From positions 128,697-192,696 of the forward strand of contig CACWYV010000002.1 in the NCBI GenBank assembly GCA_902765225.1: 64,000 nt of DNA. Direction: 5' to 3'. Position numbers and translations under genes: made by a program. The stretch comes from Candidatus Avelusimicrobium intestinale (GTDB lineage: Bacteria > Elusimicrobiota > Elusimicrobia > Elusimicrobiales > Elusimicrobiaceae). Below are positions 25,946-33,980 of this stretch, piece after piece. The stretch's first letter is position 1, and every line of letters starts with the position of its first letter. The notes under the pieces were generated by a model that ran no database searches, was not told the DNA's origin, and saw nothing but the letters and a program-made list of their open reading frames with translations.

Positions 25946-27334
25946 ATGAAATTCTGGGATGAGCAAACATATAGCGTCATTAACATCATCAAATGGTTTT
26001 TTTTAGCCACAGTTACGGGAATCATTGTCGGCATATTGGATGCGGCCTTCTTAAAATTACTGGACAGCTCAATTTCTTGGCGAAACAACATTCCGTATTT
26101 TTACCTGGGATTACCACTATCTTTATACGTGGTAGCGCTATTATCGCGCCGAGTAGCCAGCCGCCACAAAGATTATTCTACCGATGCGGTACTCAAAAAG
26201 ATCAATCACTACCAACCGGTTTCGCTTATCTCGTGCGCGAAAGGATTTTTTCTCTCTATTCTTACTATGGCTACCGGCGGTTCTGCCGGGAAAGAAGCCC
26301 CCTGCGCCGATGTGGGGGCAGGCATGGCCTCTTGGTTGGCACGACGGTTTCATATGCGAATAGAGGACCAACGCAAGATGATGATTTGCGGGGTTAGTGC
26401 GGGGTTTGCCGGCGTATTTGGGGTACCGATATCGGGGGCCTTGTTCGGATTAGAAGTGTTGTGGGTGGGACATATTTTTTATGAAGTGATGTTCCCGGCG
26501 TTGGTGGCCGGGATAACGGCCTTCCAGGTAACTTCCCTATTGGGTGTAAATTACATCTATCATCCCTTGCATTTTGTTCCGGTATTTTCGGAACGGTTTT
26601 TCTTGAAAATGGTTATAGCCGGTATGTTTTTTGGTTTGATTTCACTTTTATTTATTGAAATTGCCAAGTTTATGCGTGTTTTGTTCCGGTATTTAACCCA
26701 GCGGACCAATTTGTTCATGACTTGCGTGTTGGGCGGGGTGTTGTTAATGGCCATCGGCTATGTTACCTCTCCGTTGTATTTGGGATTAGGGGCAGCCGGG
26801 ATTGACGGCCCCTTAAGCGGCCAAAGTCCCGAGGATCCGTTCGGCTTTTTGTACAAAATATTCACTACTTCCATTACGTTTGCGGCCGGTGGTATCGGCG
26901 GTATTGTAACCCCCATCTTTTTCGTTGGAGCGCAAGCCGGAGCCATGCTTTCTGACTTCTTACAAGTGGATTCGGCCACCTTGGCTGCGCTCGGATTGGT
27001 TTCCGTACTGGCAGGAACCACCAACACCCCGTTGGCAGCCAGCATCATGGCCATTGAATTGTTCGGCCCGAGCGTAGCTCCTTACGCCGCCGTATCGTGC
27101 GTCATCAGTTTTTTAATTACCGGCCAACAAAGTGTGTATCCCAGCCAGCGTATCTCGTGGGATAGCGGCAAAATGTTGCCCGCCCCCCTTCCCGCCGTTT
27201 CCCCCCATTTCGGCCGCCGGGCAACAGACCGGCGCACCACTTGCCGTTCCCGCAAGACATTTGTCAAACGCTTTTGGCGGGAAATGGAATCTCTTTCTCG
27301 CCCCGGTCCGTCCCAACGTAAAAAAAGAAAATAA
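25946..27334 (+). CDS. ClC-family chloride channel or proton-chloride antiporter
   Basis: 462-residue membrane protein of the ClC family. The anion pathway motifs are GKEAP (115-119, with the gating glutamate E117; the usual form is GKEGP), GVPISGALFGLEVL, and a GGIGGIVTPIFFVGAQAGA segment equivalent to the GxFxP motif. It has no CBS domains. It ends in a basic tail of about 45 residues (RRATDRRTTCRSRKTFVKRF and QRKKRK) that should lie in the cytoplasm. Whether it is a channel or exchanger cannot be decided from the sequence. It is divergent from marC. Confidence 0.9.
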   Translation: MKFWDEQTYSVINIIKWFFLATVTGIIVGILDAAFLKLLDSSISWRNNIPYFYLGLPLSLYVVALLSRRVASRHKDYSTDAVLKKINHYQPVSLISCAKGFFLSILTMATGGSAGKEAPCADVGAGMASWLARRFHMRIEDQRKMMICGVSAGFAGVFGVPISGALFGLEVLWVGHIFYEVMFPALVAGITAFQVTSLLGVNYIYHPLHFVPVFSERFFLKMVIAGMFFGLISLLFIEIAKFMRVLFRYLTQRTNLFMTCVLGGVLLMAIGYVTSPLYLGLGAAGIDGPLSGQSPEDPFGFLYKIFTTSITFAAGGIGGIVTPIFFVGAQAGAMLSDFLQVDSATLAALGLVSVLAGTTNTPLAASIMAIELFGPSVAPYAAVSCVISFLITGQQSVYPSQRISWDSGKMLPAPLPAVSPHFGRRATDRRTTCRSRKTFVKRFWREMESLSRPGPSQRKKRK

Positions 27335-27360
27335 ATCGTTGGTATTTTCCCCCCACGCCA

Positions 27361-27399
27361 TGGACCAAAAGACCTAGACGGATCTGGGTCTAAAGACCC
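27361..27399 (+). promoter_or_regulatory. Palindrome array upstream of the small secreted repeat protein
   Basis: TGGACCAAAAGACCTA (27361-27376) is followed 24 bp later by GGGTCTAAAGACCC (27386-27399), a perfect 14-bp palindrome that ends where the -35 begins. Same geometry as the arrays at 8641, 10392 and 12143, 15-19 kb away. A hairpin (arms 27370-27378 and 27383-27391, loop CGGA) overlaps the palindrome. Confidence 0.65.
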
Positions 27400-27428
27400 T
27401 GGTAGTGTCCCCAAAATTTAATTACAAT
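27400..27428 (+). promoter_or_regulatory. Promoter of the small secreted repeat protein
   Basis: -35 TGGTAG (27400-27405), 17-bp spacer, -10 TACAAT (27423-27428). The poor -35 suggests activator dependence if the palindrome binds an activator. Confidence 0.55.
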
Positions 27429-27467
27429 AATTAAAGAAGCAATTTATTTAACTTATAAGGATAAAAT

Positions 27468-27974
27468 ATGAAAAAACAACTTTTAGTTACCGCCTTATTG
27501 TTGGGTTGTATCGCTACCGTCCAGGCAGCAAACGAAAACAAAATGATGTCTCCGGTGCAACAGGCCATTTCTGTCGCCGTGCAAACGGCCCAAACGGATT
27601 CCCAGACAGAGGTAGATGAAGCGGATATACAAGGTTTTTTGATCCGTAATCCGGCTATGCAACGGATGGTCTTTCGGTATGAAAAAGCACGTTTACTGGT
27701 CAGAAATCCGCTGTTCTTTATCTTATTAGATCAAAATCAGAAAATGCAACAGCTAATATTGGATTGGCCGCAATTGTTGGACTTGATGTATGAGCAACCC
27801 CAAACCATGTATTTGCTGATTCAATGGCCGCAATTGTGTCAAAAGATACGCAATAATCCGTCGCTAATTCTCAGCATGCGGCAAAACCCGCAAAAAGTAG
27901 AAAAATTGGTGAACCGGGTCGCGCAAGTTACGTTGGAAATTGACCGGCAGATTCAAGACGATTTTCACCCGTAA
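27468..27974 (+). CDS. Small secreted protein with about ten-residue NP/WP repeats
   Basis: 168-residue exported protein (signal peptide about 1-20, MKKQLLVTALLLGCIATVQA). From about residue 59 to 148 it consists of back-to-back units of about ten residues, most with a Pro at the third or fourth place: RNPAMQRMV, RNPLFFILL, DWPQLLDLM, EQPQTMYLL, QWPQLCQKI, NNPSLILSM, QNPQKVEKL. The pattern resembles the NP-spaced helical STI1-type repeats of eukaryotic co-chaperones, which bind hydrophobic segments. That likeness is in pattern only. It shares promoter design with the pseudoprotease cluster at 8760-13792, so it may work with those proteins outside the cytoplasm. Function unknown. Confidence 0.7.
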   Translation: MKKQLLVTALLLGCIATVQAANENKMMSPVQQAISVAVQTAQTDSQTEVDEADIQGFLIRNPAMQRMVFRYEKARLLVRNPLFFILLDQNQKMQQLILDWPQLLDLMYEQPQTMYLLIQWPQLCQKIRNNPSLILSMRQNPQKVEKLVNRVAQVTLEIDRQIQDDFHP

Positions 27975-27994
27975 AGGGTTTGGTACTTCCCCGT

Positions 27995-28024
27995 AAAAAC
28001 GGCAGACGGATGTCTGCCGTTTTT
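27995..28024. terminator. Bidirectional terminator between the repeat protein and adenosine deaminase
   Basis: Stem AAAACGGCAGAC/GTCTGCCGTTTT with a 4-nt loop GGAT. A and T ends serve both convergent units. Confidence 0.9.
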
Positions 28025-28037
28025 GTTGGAATGTTCC

Positions 28038-29264
28038 TTAAAACAACGGAATATTGTATTCAGTTGCCAACGCGTTGTAACGATCAATCACCTGACGGAT
28101 GAAACGGTTTTTCTCCCGGTAATCACCGGGGAAAAAGCCGCTCTTAAATCCGGCAATGACCAGATTTTTGAGTTGTTTGGGGGTTAAATCCACTTGTTTC
28201 ACCAACAGTTCCATTTCATGAGTTACCGTCGTGTGAGACACCAACCGGTTGTCCGTACAGATAGTAACGGGCAACCCGCGTTGGATCATTTCACGCACCG
28301 GGTGATTTTTGATAGATTTGATTTCCGGCAAGGTTTGCAAGTTGCTGGTCAAACACACTTCTATGCCGATACGGGCACTGGCCAAGTAATTGGCGAGTGC
28401 TTCCACGTAACCGGGTTTGTCGGTCACCTTGCGGTCCTTAATATGTTCGGCAGAGAATAGGTATGTTCCGTGACCGATCCGATTGGCATGACACTCGGTA
28501 ATGGCCTGAAAGATAGATTCCGGCCCGTATGATTCCCCGGCGTGTAGCGTTTTGCGAATAAAATGCCGGTGTACATACTCGTATGCCGCCGCATGATCTA
28601 CCGCCGGATAACCGGCTTCTTCTCCGGCCAGATCAAACCCGACTACGGGCAATTTTTCTTCCTGTACCAACTGTACAATTACTTTGGCCAGTTCCAACGA
28701 AGCAATCCCCACCACTTCCGCTTTGGATAAGTGAGAAAGAGTAGCCATCAGGGCCGCATAGTAAGGGGACATCGCCCGGTTAAAATTGCGCATGGCGCAA
28801 GCAATCACACCAAAGTGAAATTCCAAATCCCGCCCGGAACGGACCAAAACTGAGGAGTTGTGTTCCCGCTGGGCCCGTTGCAACCCGCGTACAACCGCCC
28901 GAATGGATTCTTCCACACTCAGTAAACCGTTAGCGTGTAACTGCGGGGCAAAACGTACTTCCATATAGCGTACGTTTTCCGCGATAGCATCCTGCCCCAG
29001 TTCGTAGGCAATCCGCTCTACGCTTTCGCGGTCTTGCATCACGGCATCCGTATATGCAAATCCATTTAAATACTCCGCCAACGAAGCATACTTCTTTTTG
29101 AATACTTTCTGGCAGAGACCCTTCTCCGTATAAGCCGGCAACTTGACTCCTTGCTCCCGGGCCAGTTCAATGAGTGTACCTAACCGTAAGGAACCGTCCA
29201 AATGGACGTGTAAATCTGCTTTGGGAATCCGGTGTAAAAATTCAACAGGAACCGATAGTTTCAT
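28038..29264 (-). CDS. add: Adenosine deaminase
   Basis: Deaminates adenosine to inosine in purine salvage. 408 residues from the ATG at 29264, which has a GGAGA site inside the end of cysS; a longer frame reaching into cysS has no support. Zinc and catalytic motifs are intact: DLHVHLDGS (H19, H21), FDLAGEEAGYP, HAGESYGPESI, RIGHGTYLF and the TDN of ICTDNRLVS. It is somewhat longer than the usual 330-350 residues because of an insertion around residues 110-150 (QLHANGLLSVEESIRAVVRG region and after). A nucleoside:proton symporter-like gene at 39366 could supply its substrate. Last gene of the PIN-TRAM/ispDF/cysS operon. Confidence 0.93.
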   Translation of the reverse strand: MKLSVPVEFLHRIPKADLHVHLDGSLRLGTLIELAREQGVKLPAYTEKGLCQKVFKKKYASLAEYLNGFAYTDAVMQDRESVERIAYELGQDAIAENVRYMEVRFAPQLHANGLLSVEESIRAVVRGLQRAQREHNSSVLVRSGRDLEFHFGVIACAMRNFNRAMSPYYAALMATLSHLSKAEVVGIASLELAKVIVQLVQEEKLPVVGFDLAGEEAGYPAVDHAAAYEYVHRHFIRKTLHAGESYGPESIFQAITECHANRIGHGTYLFSAEHIKDRKVTDKPGYVEALANYLASARIGIEVCLTSNLQTLPEIKSIKNHPVREMIQRGLPVTICTDNRLVSHTTVTHEMELLVKQVDLTPKQLKNLVIAGFKSGFFPGDYREKNRFIRQVIDRYNALATEYNIPLF

Positions 29265-29265
29265 A

Positions 29266-30669
29266 TTATTTTTTCTCCGTTTCTTGACCGTGCGGCGTGT
29301 CCTTGACCAGATACCCCGCCCGGGCAATGGCATCCCGCAACTCGTCCGATTTTTTCCAATCCTTGGCTTGACGTGCCGCAGCTCGTTGGGCTAATAGGTC
29401 TTGCACCTCGGCCGGTAGTTCCGGTTGTTCTGGTTGCGAAACAACTTGCAACAAATCCAATGATAAAATATCTTCCGCCGTTTGTAAGAAGGCCCATTTT
29501 TCAGCGGCTGACAACTGCGTGCTGCGCACGGCTTCCCACGTCAACGCCAAGGCCTTGGGAGCATTCAGGTCGTCCTCCATGGCAGCCGTAAACTGTGCTT
29601 GCCACTCTTGCACCCGGGACGTGTTTTGCGGCGTTCGGGCACACGCCTCTGCGATTTGTCGCACTAACGTACGCAAGTTCTTTAAACTTTTACTCGCACT
29701 GTCCATGCTTTCGTATGAAAATTCCAATTGCGTCCGATAGTGCGCCCCCAAACATAAGTAACGGTATGCCAACGGTTCGTATCCTTTTTCTCTCAGCACA
29801 TCTAGGGTGACAAACGTACCGCCGGACTTAGACATCTTACCGGAACGTAAAATTAAGAATTCACCGTGTACCCAATAGTTGACGTATTTTTGCCCGGTAG
29901 CGGCTTCGCTTTGTGCAATTTCGTTGGTGTGGTGAATCATCACGTGGTCAATACCTCCGCAATGAATGTCCAATGTATTTCCCAAATATTTCATGGCCAT
30001 TGCCGAACACTCAATGTGCCATCCCGGGAATCCAACCCCCCACGGGCTATCCCATTCCATCTGGCGTTTTTTGTCGCGCGGGGAAAATTTCCACAAAGCA
30101 AAATCGGTCGGATTTCGTTTTTCACCGCTCATTTCTACGCGGGCCCCTTCTTGCAGCCCGGCCAAATGAGCCGAACCCACTAAGGCCCCGTAACGCGGAA
30201 ATTTAGATGTATCGTAATAAATACCGTCCGAAGTGCGATACGTATATCCTTTTTCTTCCAAGGTCTTTACCAGCGCAATCATTGGCTCAATATGTTCCGT
30301 AGCCCGGCTGACAATCGTCGGACGGGAGCAGTGTAAGGCATCATAATCTTGCCAAAATTTTTGTTCGTAAAATTTCGCAATATCCCACGCACTTTTTCCT
30401 TCCCGCGCGGCACCGAGTTCCATTTTATCTTCCCCGTCATCTGCATCGGAAACCAAGTGGCCCACATCTGTGACATTCATCACATGAACCAAGTTATACC
30501 GCTTGCGTAAGGTGCGCGCCAATAAATCTTCAAAAATATATGTGCGCAAATTTCCGATATGGGCAAAATTATAAACGGTCGGCCCGCAGCAATACATCGT
30601 TACGCGGGCCGGATCTTGGGCAACAAATTCGTCTTTTTTGCGGGAAGCCGTATTATAAAGCCGAAACAT
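29266..30669 (-). CDS. cysS: Cysteinyl-tRNA synthetase
   Basis: 467-residue class I synthetase. The start is the ATG at 30669 with a GAGGGG site. MYCCGPTVYNFAHIGNLRTY carries the zinc-binding Cys and the HIGH-type motif HIGN (37-40); GFPGWHIECSAMA carries the other zinc ligands, and GKMSKSGGTF is the KMSKS loop. Full length with the usual C-terminal anticodon domain. Its first 17 bases overlap the end of the lipoprotein gene, and adenosine deaminase starts 1 bp after its stop. Confidence 0.96.
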   Translation of the reverse strand: MFRLYNTASRKKDEFVAQDPARVTMYCCGPTVYNFAHIGNLRTYIFEDLLARTLRKRYNLVHVMNVTDVGHLVSDADDGEDKMELGAAREGKSAWDIAKFYEQKFWQDYDALHCSRPTIVSRATEHIEPMIALVKTLEEKGYTYRTSDGIYYDTSKFPRYGALVGSAHLAGLQEGARVEMSGEKRNPTDFALWKFSPRDKKRQMEWDSPWGVGFPGWHIECSAMAMKYLGNTLDIHCGGIDHVMIHHTNEIAQSEAATGQKYVNYWVHGEFLILRSGKMSKSGGTFVTLDVLREKGYEPLAYRYLCLGAHYRTQLEFSYESMDSASKSLKNLRTLVRQIAEACARTPQNTSRVQEWQAQFTAAMEDDLNAPKALALTWEAVRSTQLSAAEKWAFLQTAEDILSLDLLQVVSQPEQPELPAEVQDLLAQRAAARQAKDWKKSDELRDAIARAGYLVKDTPHGQETEKK

Positions 30670-31246
30670 CTTTCCCCTCTTTAAGTTGCAAGTACACAGT
30701 ACGGATTTCGTCAAACAACATCTTGCACGCTTCCTGACCGTTGTCATTGGCGGAACGCTCGCTCATACGGCAATTGACCCGCACATCAGACAGCGGGTTA
30801 GAGGCCCCCACACTGCTAACAGCATATGTAAATCCGCTGGGCTGATACACACGCAAGGCCCGGCCGTAAGCGGTTTCAATGGACTTCATCAAAATAGCCA
30901 TCTCTTTGCGGGTAGCCGAATTACCCAGTTCAAACTTACGCGAAGACACCGTAACAACGACGTCCCCGTATGTGCTATACGAACTGGCGGCATTTTCCGC
31001 TACAAAATCTTCATCCTCCGCGCCTGGTTGCGGCACGGATACGTCCTCGGTTCCGACTCCTTCTTGAGGAGCAAAGGATTCTTCCGCGATGACGGACGGC
31101 TGCGGAATAGCGGATGAGAATTCATACGTGACCCGGTTTTTGGTAGAGCGGGAATAGCTGATACCTTGGGTTACCTTTTTCCCTCCCGTGGCACACGCGC
31201 TGATTAAAACGGCTAACAAACAAACGATACTGATACGAACTTTCAT
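30653..31246 (-). CDS. Uncharacterised lipoprotein
   Basis: 197-residue protein with a lipoprotein signal (MKVRISIVCLLAVLISAC, Cys at residue 18). The middle is acidic and Pro-rich (AEESFAPQEGVGTEDVSVPQ), probably a flexible linker. The C-terminal half has a folded look (YGDVVVTVSSRKFELG, then a helix KEMAILMKSIETAYGRALRVY) and two Cys. I do not recognise a family. It lies between ispDF and cysS, overlapping cysS by 17 bases, so its translation is tied to that operon. Confidence 0.7.
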   Translation of the reverse strand: MKVRISIVCLLAVLISACATGGKKVTQGISYSRSTKNRVTYEFSSAIPQPSVIAEESFAPQEGVGTEDVSVPQPGAEDEDFVAENAASSYSTYGDVVVTVSSRKFELGNSATRKEMAILMKSIETAYGRALRVYQPSGFTYAVSSVGASNPLSDVRVNCRMSERSANDNGQEACKMLFDEIRTVYLQLKEGKDVSAL

Positions 31247-31255
31247 ACTGAACTC

Positions 31256-32404
31256 CTATTGTCTAATTTTGAGGGTGGCTACGGCTTGACACATCGCTGC
31301 TTCGCCACGGCCGATTTCACCCACTTTTTCGTGGCTTTTTGCTTTAAAACTAACACGCTCCAATGGCATTTCAAACACGCGCGCCAAACTACGGCGAACG
31401 GCTTCGTAATGCGGTTTAATTTTGGGTTCTTCCGTAATGAGTGTAGCATCTATATGGTCCAACGCTGCGCCGTGCTCACGCATCACCGCAAGCACCTTCT
31501 TGGCGATATCCACACTGCAAATACCCTTAATGGACGGATCTGTCGGCGGGAACAAAATGCCGATTTCCCCCGCGCACAAGGCCCCCAGGATGGCATCACA
31601 TATTGCATGCAACACCACATCCCCGTCGCTATGGCCCAAAAAACCTTTCGCATGCGGAATTTCCACTCCGCCAATCACTAATTTCCGCCCCGGTTCCAAC
31701 CGGTGCAAATCAAACCCCAGTCCTGTACGATACACAGTAGATGCTCCCACCCACGCCTCCGCACAAACCAAATCTTCCGGTGTGGTTATTTTGTTGTTTT
31801 TATAGTCCGAAGGAACCAACCGCACTTTTACTCCGGTTTTTTCTACCAATTGCGATTCATCGGTAGCCTCTTTCTCGCTACCAAATTGCGCCAACGCCCG
31901 CTCCAAAATATCCCGCTGATAGGTCTGCGGCGTCTGCGCCGCCCACAACGAGGAACGGTCCAACGTGCGGGTTACAAATCCGTCTGCCCCCGTTTTGACC
32001 GTATCTTTTACGGGAACGGCTAACACGGCGGCCCCATACGTCTTGGCAGCGTGCAAGCAATCGGTAATCTTTTGGGCAGAAACAAGCGGTCTGGCTCCGT
32101 CATGCACGGCAATCAAAACGGCTTTTTTATCCACACACGCCACACCGTTTTTAACGGACTCCAACCGCGTTTCTCCGGGTAGCGCAAAGACCAAATCCGA
32201 AAAGTATTTTTTCAATATTCCTTGATTTTCCGGCGGGGTAACTACCACAATTTGCCGCACGAAAGGCACCTGTTTAAATGCCTCTATCGTGTGCACTAAT
32301 ACGGGCTTACCGCCCAGCGGTAACAGTTGCTTCGGGCGGCCCATCCGGCGGCCGCTTCCCCCCGCAACAATCACTGCCGAAGAAAATCCAAGCGCATCTG
32401 CCAT
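31256..32404 (-). CDS. ispDF: Bifunctional IspD/IspF isoprenoid enzyme
   Basis: 382-residue fusion of two steps of the MEP isoprenoid pathway. The N-terminal IspD cytidylyltransferase has the nucleotide-binding VIVAGGSGRRMGRPKQLLPLGG region (given in parts) and HDGARPLVS. The C-terminal IspF cyclodiphosphate synthase (from about residue 225) has GLGFDLHRL with the metal-binding D-x-H, FLGHSDGDVVLHA and a closing SFKAKSHEKVGEIGRGE segment. The IspE step between them is not in the window. The ATG at 32404 starts 5 bp after the PIN-TRAM gene. Confidence 0.95.
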   Translation of the reverse strand: MADALGFSSAVIVAGGSGRRMGRPKQLLPLGGKPVLVHTIEAFKQVPFVRQIVVVTPPENQGILKKYFSDLVFALPGETRLESVKNGVACVDKKAVLIAVHDGARPLVSAQKITDCLHAAKTYGAAVLAVPVKDTVKTGADGFVTRTLDRSSLWAAQTPQTYQRDILERALAQFGSEKEATDESQLVEKTGVKVRLVPSDYKNNKITTPEDLVCAEAWVGASTVYRTGLGFDLHRLEPGRKLVIGGVEIPHAKGFLGHSDGDVVLHAICDAILGALCAGEIGILFPPTDPSIKGICSVDIAKKVLAVMREHGAALDHIDATLITEEPKIKPHYEAVRRSLARVFEMPLERVSFKAKSHEKVGEIGRGEAAMCQAVATLKIRQ

Positions 32405-32409
32405 ACGGT

Positions 32410-33357
32410 TTATTTCATCCGGGCAAAAATCATACGTCCCGATGACGTTTGCAAAATAGAATAAACGGATACTTCTACCCGTTTGCCGATACACTTGCGG
32501 CCGTCTTCCACGACCACCATTGTTCCGTCGTCCAAATATCCGATGCCTTGTTCTTTTTCTTTACCGTCTTTCATCACGAAGATAGACATCGTTTCCCCCG
32601 GCAGGACAACCGGTTTCAACGCCGTCGTCAAATCGGCAATGTTTAGGGCAATTACGTTTTGCAACAAAGCGGCTTTCGTTACATCAAAATCCAGTGTAAC
32701 CACTTCCGCATCCAAACTCTTGGCCAATTTAACAATCTGTTCCGCCCGGGTAGTGGCTTTCACGTTTTTGTTCGTAATGCGTACAGTAATTTCTTTCAGC
32801 TCTTGCAAGCGCGTGACTACGTCCAACCCGCGGCTGCCGCGGGCGCGTTCCAACGGATCGCTGGAAGCCGCCATCTGGTTCAGTTCATCCGTCACAAACA
32901 CCGGCAATACCAAGATACCCGACAGAAAGTTTATTTCACACAAATCCACGATACGTCCGTCCACCAAGGCCGACAAATCCACCACTTTCAAATGATGCCC
33001 CTTGTAAGAAAGTCCTTCCAAATCACGTGATTTCCAAACACTGGCTATCACCCCGAACAATAACAAGGCCACCTTAATATCGTAGGCATACATTTTCCAC
33101 CAATTCAAGGCCTCTTGGTGTTCAAAACGCACAACACCGTACGTCAGCAGGATAAATAGCATATATCCCAAAAGCAGCCCCGTGCAGGCAATCATGATTT
33201 TAATTAAACGCAAGCGTTTAAAAAGCACTTCACCGGCTACCACGATGGCCCCGCACAAAAGGCCACCCAAAGTAGTCCGGTAATCGCGGTTGATAAAAGT
33301 GTACGTCAACAACGGAAAAGCCGTTAAAGTAGCAATACGAAAAATCCAAATCGGCAT
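32410..33357 (-). CDS. PIN and TRAM domain membrane protein (YacL-like)
   Basis: 315-residue protein with about four N-terminal membrane helices (to about residue 110), a PIN nuclease-like domain (VDGRIVDLCEINFLSG, VTDELNQMAASSDPLERARGSRGLD given in parts, EVVTLDFDVTKAA) and a C-terminal TRAM RNA-binding domain (VLPGETMSIFVMKDGKEKEQGIG region). The acidic PIN residues (D of VDGRIVD, E of TDELN, D of TLDFD) are present, so RNase activity is plausible. The start at 33357 has a GGGAGGT site. In Bacillus the homologue YacL also neighbours ispD and ispF, consistent with this order. Confidence 0.92.
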   Translation of the reverse strand: MPIWIFRIATLTAFPLLTYTFINRDYRTTLGGLLCGAIVVAGEVLFKRLRLIKIMIACTGLLLGYMLFILLTYGVVRFEHQEALNWWKMYAYDIKVALLLFGVIASVWKSRDLEGLSYKGHHLKVVDLSALVDGRIVDLCEINFLSGILVLPVFVTDELNQMAASSDPLERARGSRGLDVVTRLQELKEITVRITNKNVKATTRAEQIVKLAKSLDAEVVTLDFDVTKAALLQNVIALNIADLTTALKPVVLPGETMSIFVMKDGKEKEQGIGYLDDGTMVVVEDGRKCIGKRVEVSVYSILQTSSGRMIFARMK

Positions 33358-33374
33358 ACAACCTCCCAAAAAAT

Positions 33375-33390
33375 TGAGGAATACTCCTCA
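33375..33390 (-). promoter_or_regulatory. Small inverted repeat in the PIN-TRAM leader
   Basis: TGAGGA and TCCTCA arms around ATAC, located just before the GGGAGGT ribosome-binding site and after the promoter at 33406. The hairpin could affect translation or RNA stability; its size (6 bp) leaves chance possible. Confidence 0.35.
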
Positions 33391-33405
33391 TATGTATTCT
33401 TCTAT

Positions 33406-33414
33406 ATTTTAGCA
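33406..33414 (-). promoter_or_regulatory. Extended -10 promoter of the PIN-TRAM/ispDF/cysS/add operon
   Basis: TGC then TAAAAT on the minus strand, about 50 bp before the ATG at 33357. Confidence 0.5.
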
Positions 33415-33469
33415 CTTTTTGACTACCTTTTGTCAGACTCCACGAAATGCCCCTTTTTGCCGCAAAAAC

Positions 33470-33478
33470 TGTTACAAT
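33470..33478 (+). promoter_or_regulatory. Extended -10 promoter of the FKBP gene
   Basis: TGT then TACAAT (33473-33478), followed by an AAAGGAG site at 33501 and ATG at 33514. Confidence 0.5.
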
Positions 33479-33513
33479 GTATTTGTCCCTTCGCGGGCCA
33501 AAAGGAGAACAAT

Positions 33514-33930
33514 ATGATTAAAGAAGGTTCCAAAGTAAAGTTTGATTACACCCTCACCGTGGACGGTAAGGTAACCGACACCTCGGCCGGGCGCGGCCCG
33601 TTGGAGTACACCCACGGCAGCGGGCAAATTATCCCCGGGTTAGAAAAAGAATTGGAAGGCATGAAGGTAGGCGATAAAAAAAGCGTGACCGTGTCGCCGG
33701 AAGAAGGATACGGTAAAGTGCAAGAGGAAGCCATCCGCCGCATTCCTACTTCGGCCGTAGGCGGAGCCGATAATTTAAAAATCGGCGATATGGTGGGGGC
33801 CAGCAATGCGGGCCACACCTTCCGCGCTATCGTCAAAGAAATTACGGACACGGAAGTCGTGTTGGATTTCAATCACCCGTTGGCCGGAAAAACACTTCAC
33901 TTTGACGTAGAGATTAAAGAAATCAATTAG
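33514..33930 (+). CDS. FKBP-type peptidyl-prolyl isomerase (SlyD-like)
   Basis: 138-residue cytoplasmic isomerase from the ATG at 33514; an in-frame extension further upstream crosses the promoter and is rejected. It has the SlyD layout: split FKBP fold (KVKFDYTLTVDGKVTDT, GPLEYTHGSGQIIPGLE) with an inserted flap domain (VSPEEGYGKVQEEAIRRIP, and on to NHPLAGKTLHFDVEI). It lacks the His-rich metal-binding tail of Escherichia coli SlyD. A folding helper with broad substrates; no signal peptide. Confidence 0.93.
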   Translation: MIKEGSKVKFDYTLTVDGKVTDTSAGRGPLEYTHGSGQIIPGLEKELEGMKVGDKKSVTVSPEEGYGKVQEEAIRRIPTSAVGGADNLKIGDMVGASNAGHTFRAIVKEITDTEVVLDFNHPLAGKTLHFDVEIKEIN

Positions 33931-33942
33931 CCTTTACGCATA

Positions 33943-33973
33943 CAAAAACCCCCGCTTGTGGAGCGGGGGTTTT
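33943..33973. terminator. Bidirectional terminator between FKBP and family 9 glycosyltransferase genes
   Basis: Stem AAAACCCCCGC/GCGGGGGTTTT with a 7-nt loop; T run on both strands. Confidence 0.92.
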
Positions 33974-33980
33974 GTTATGT

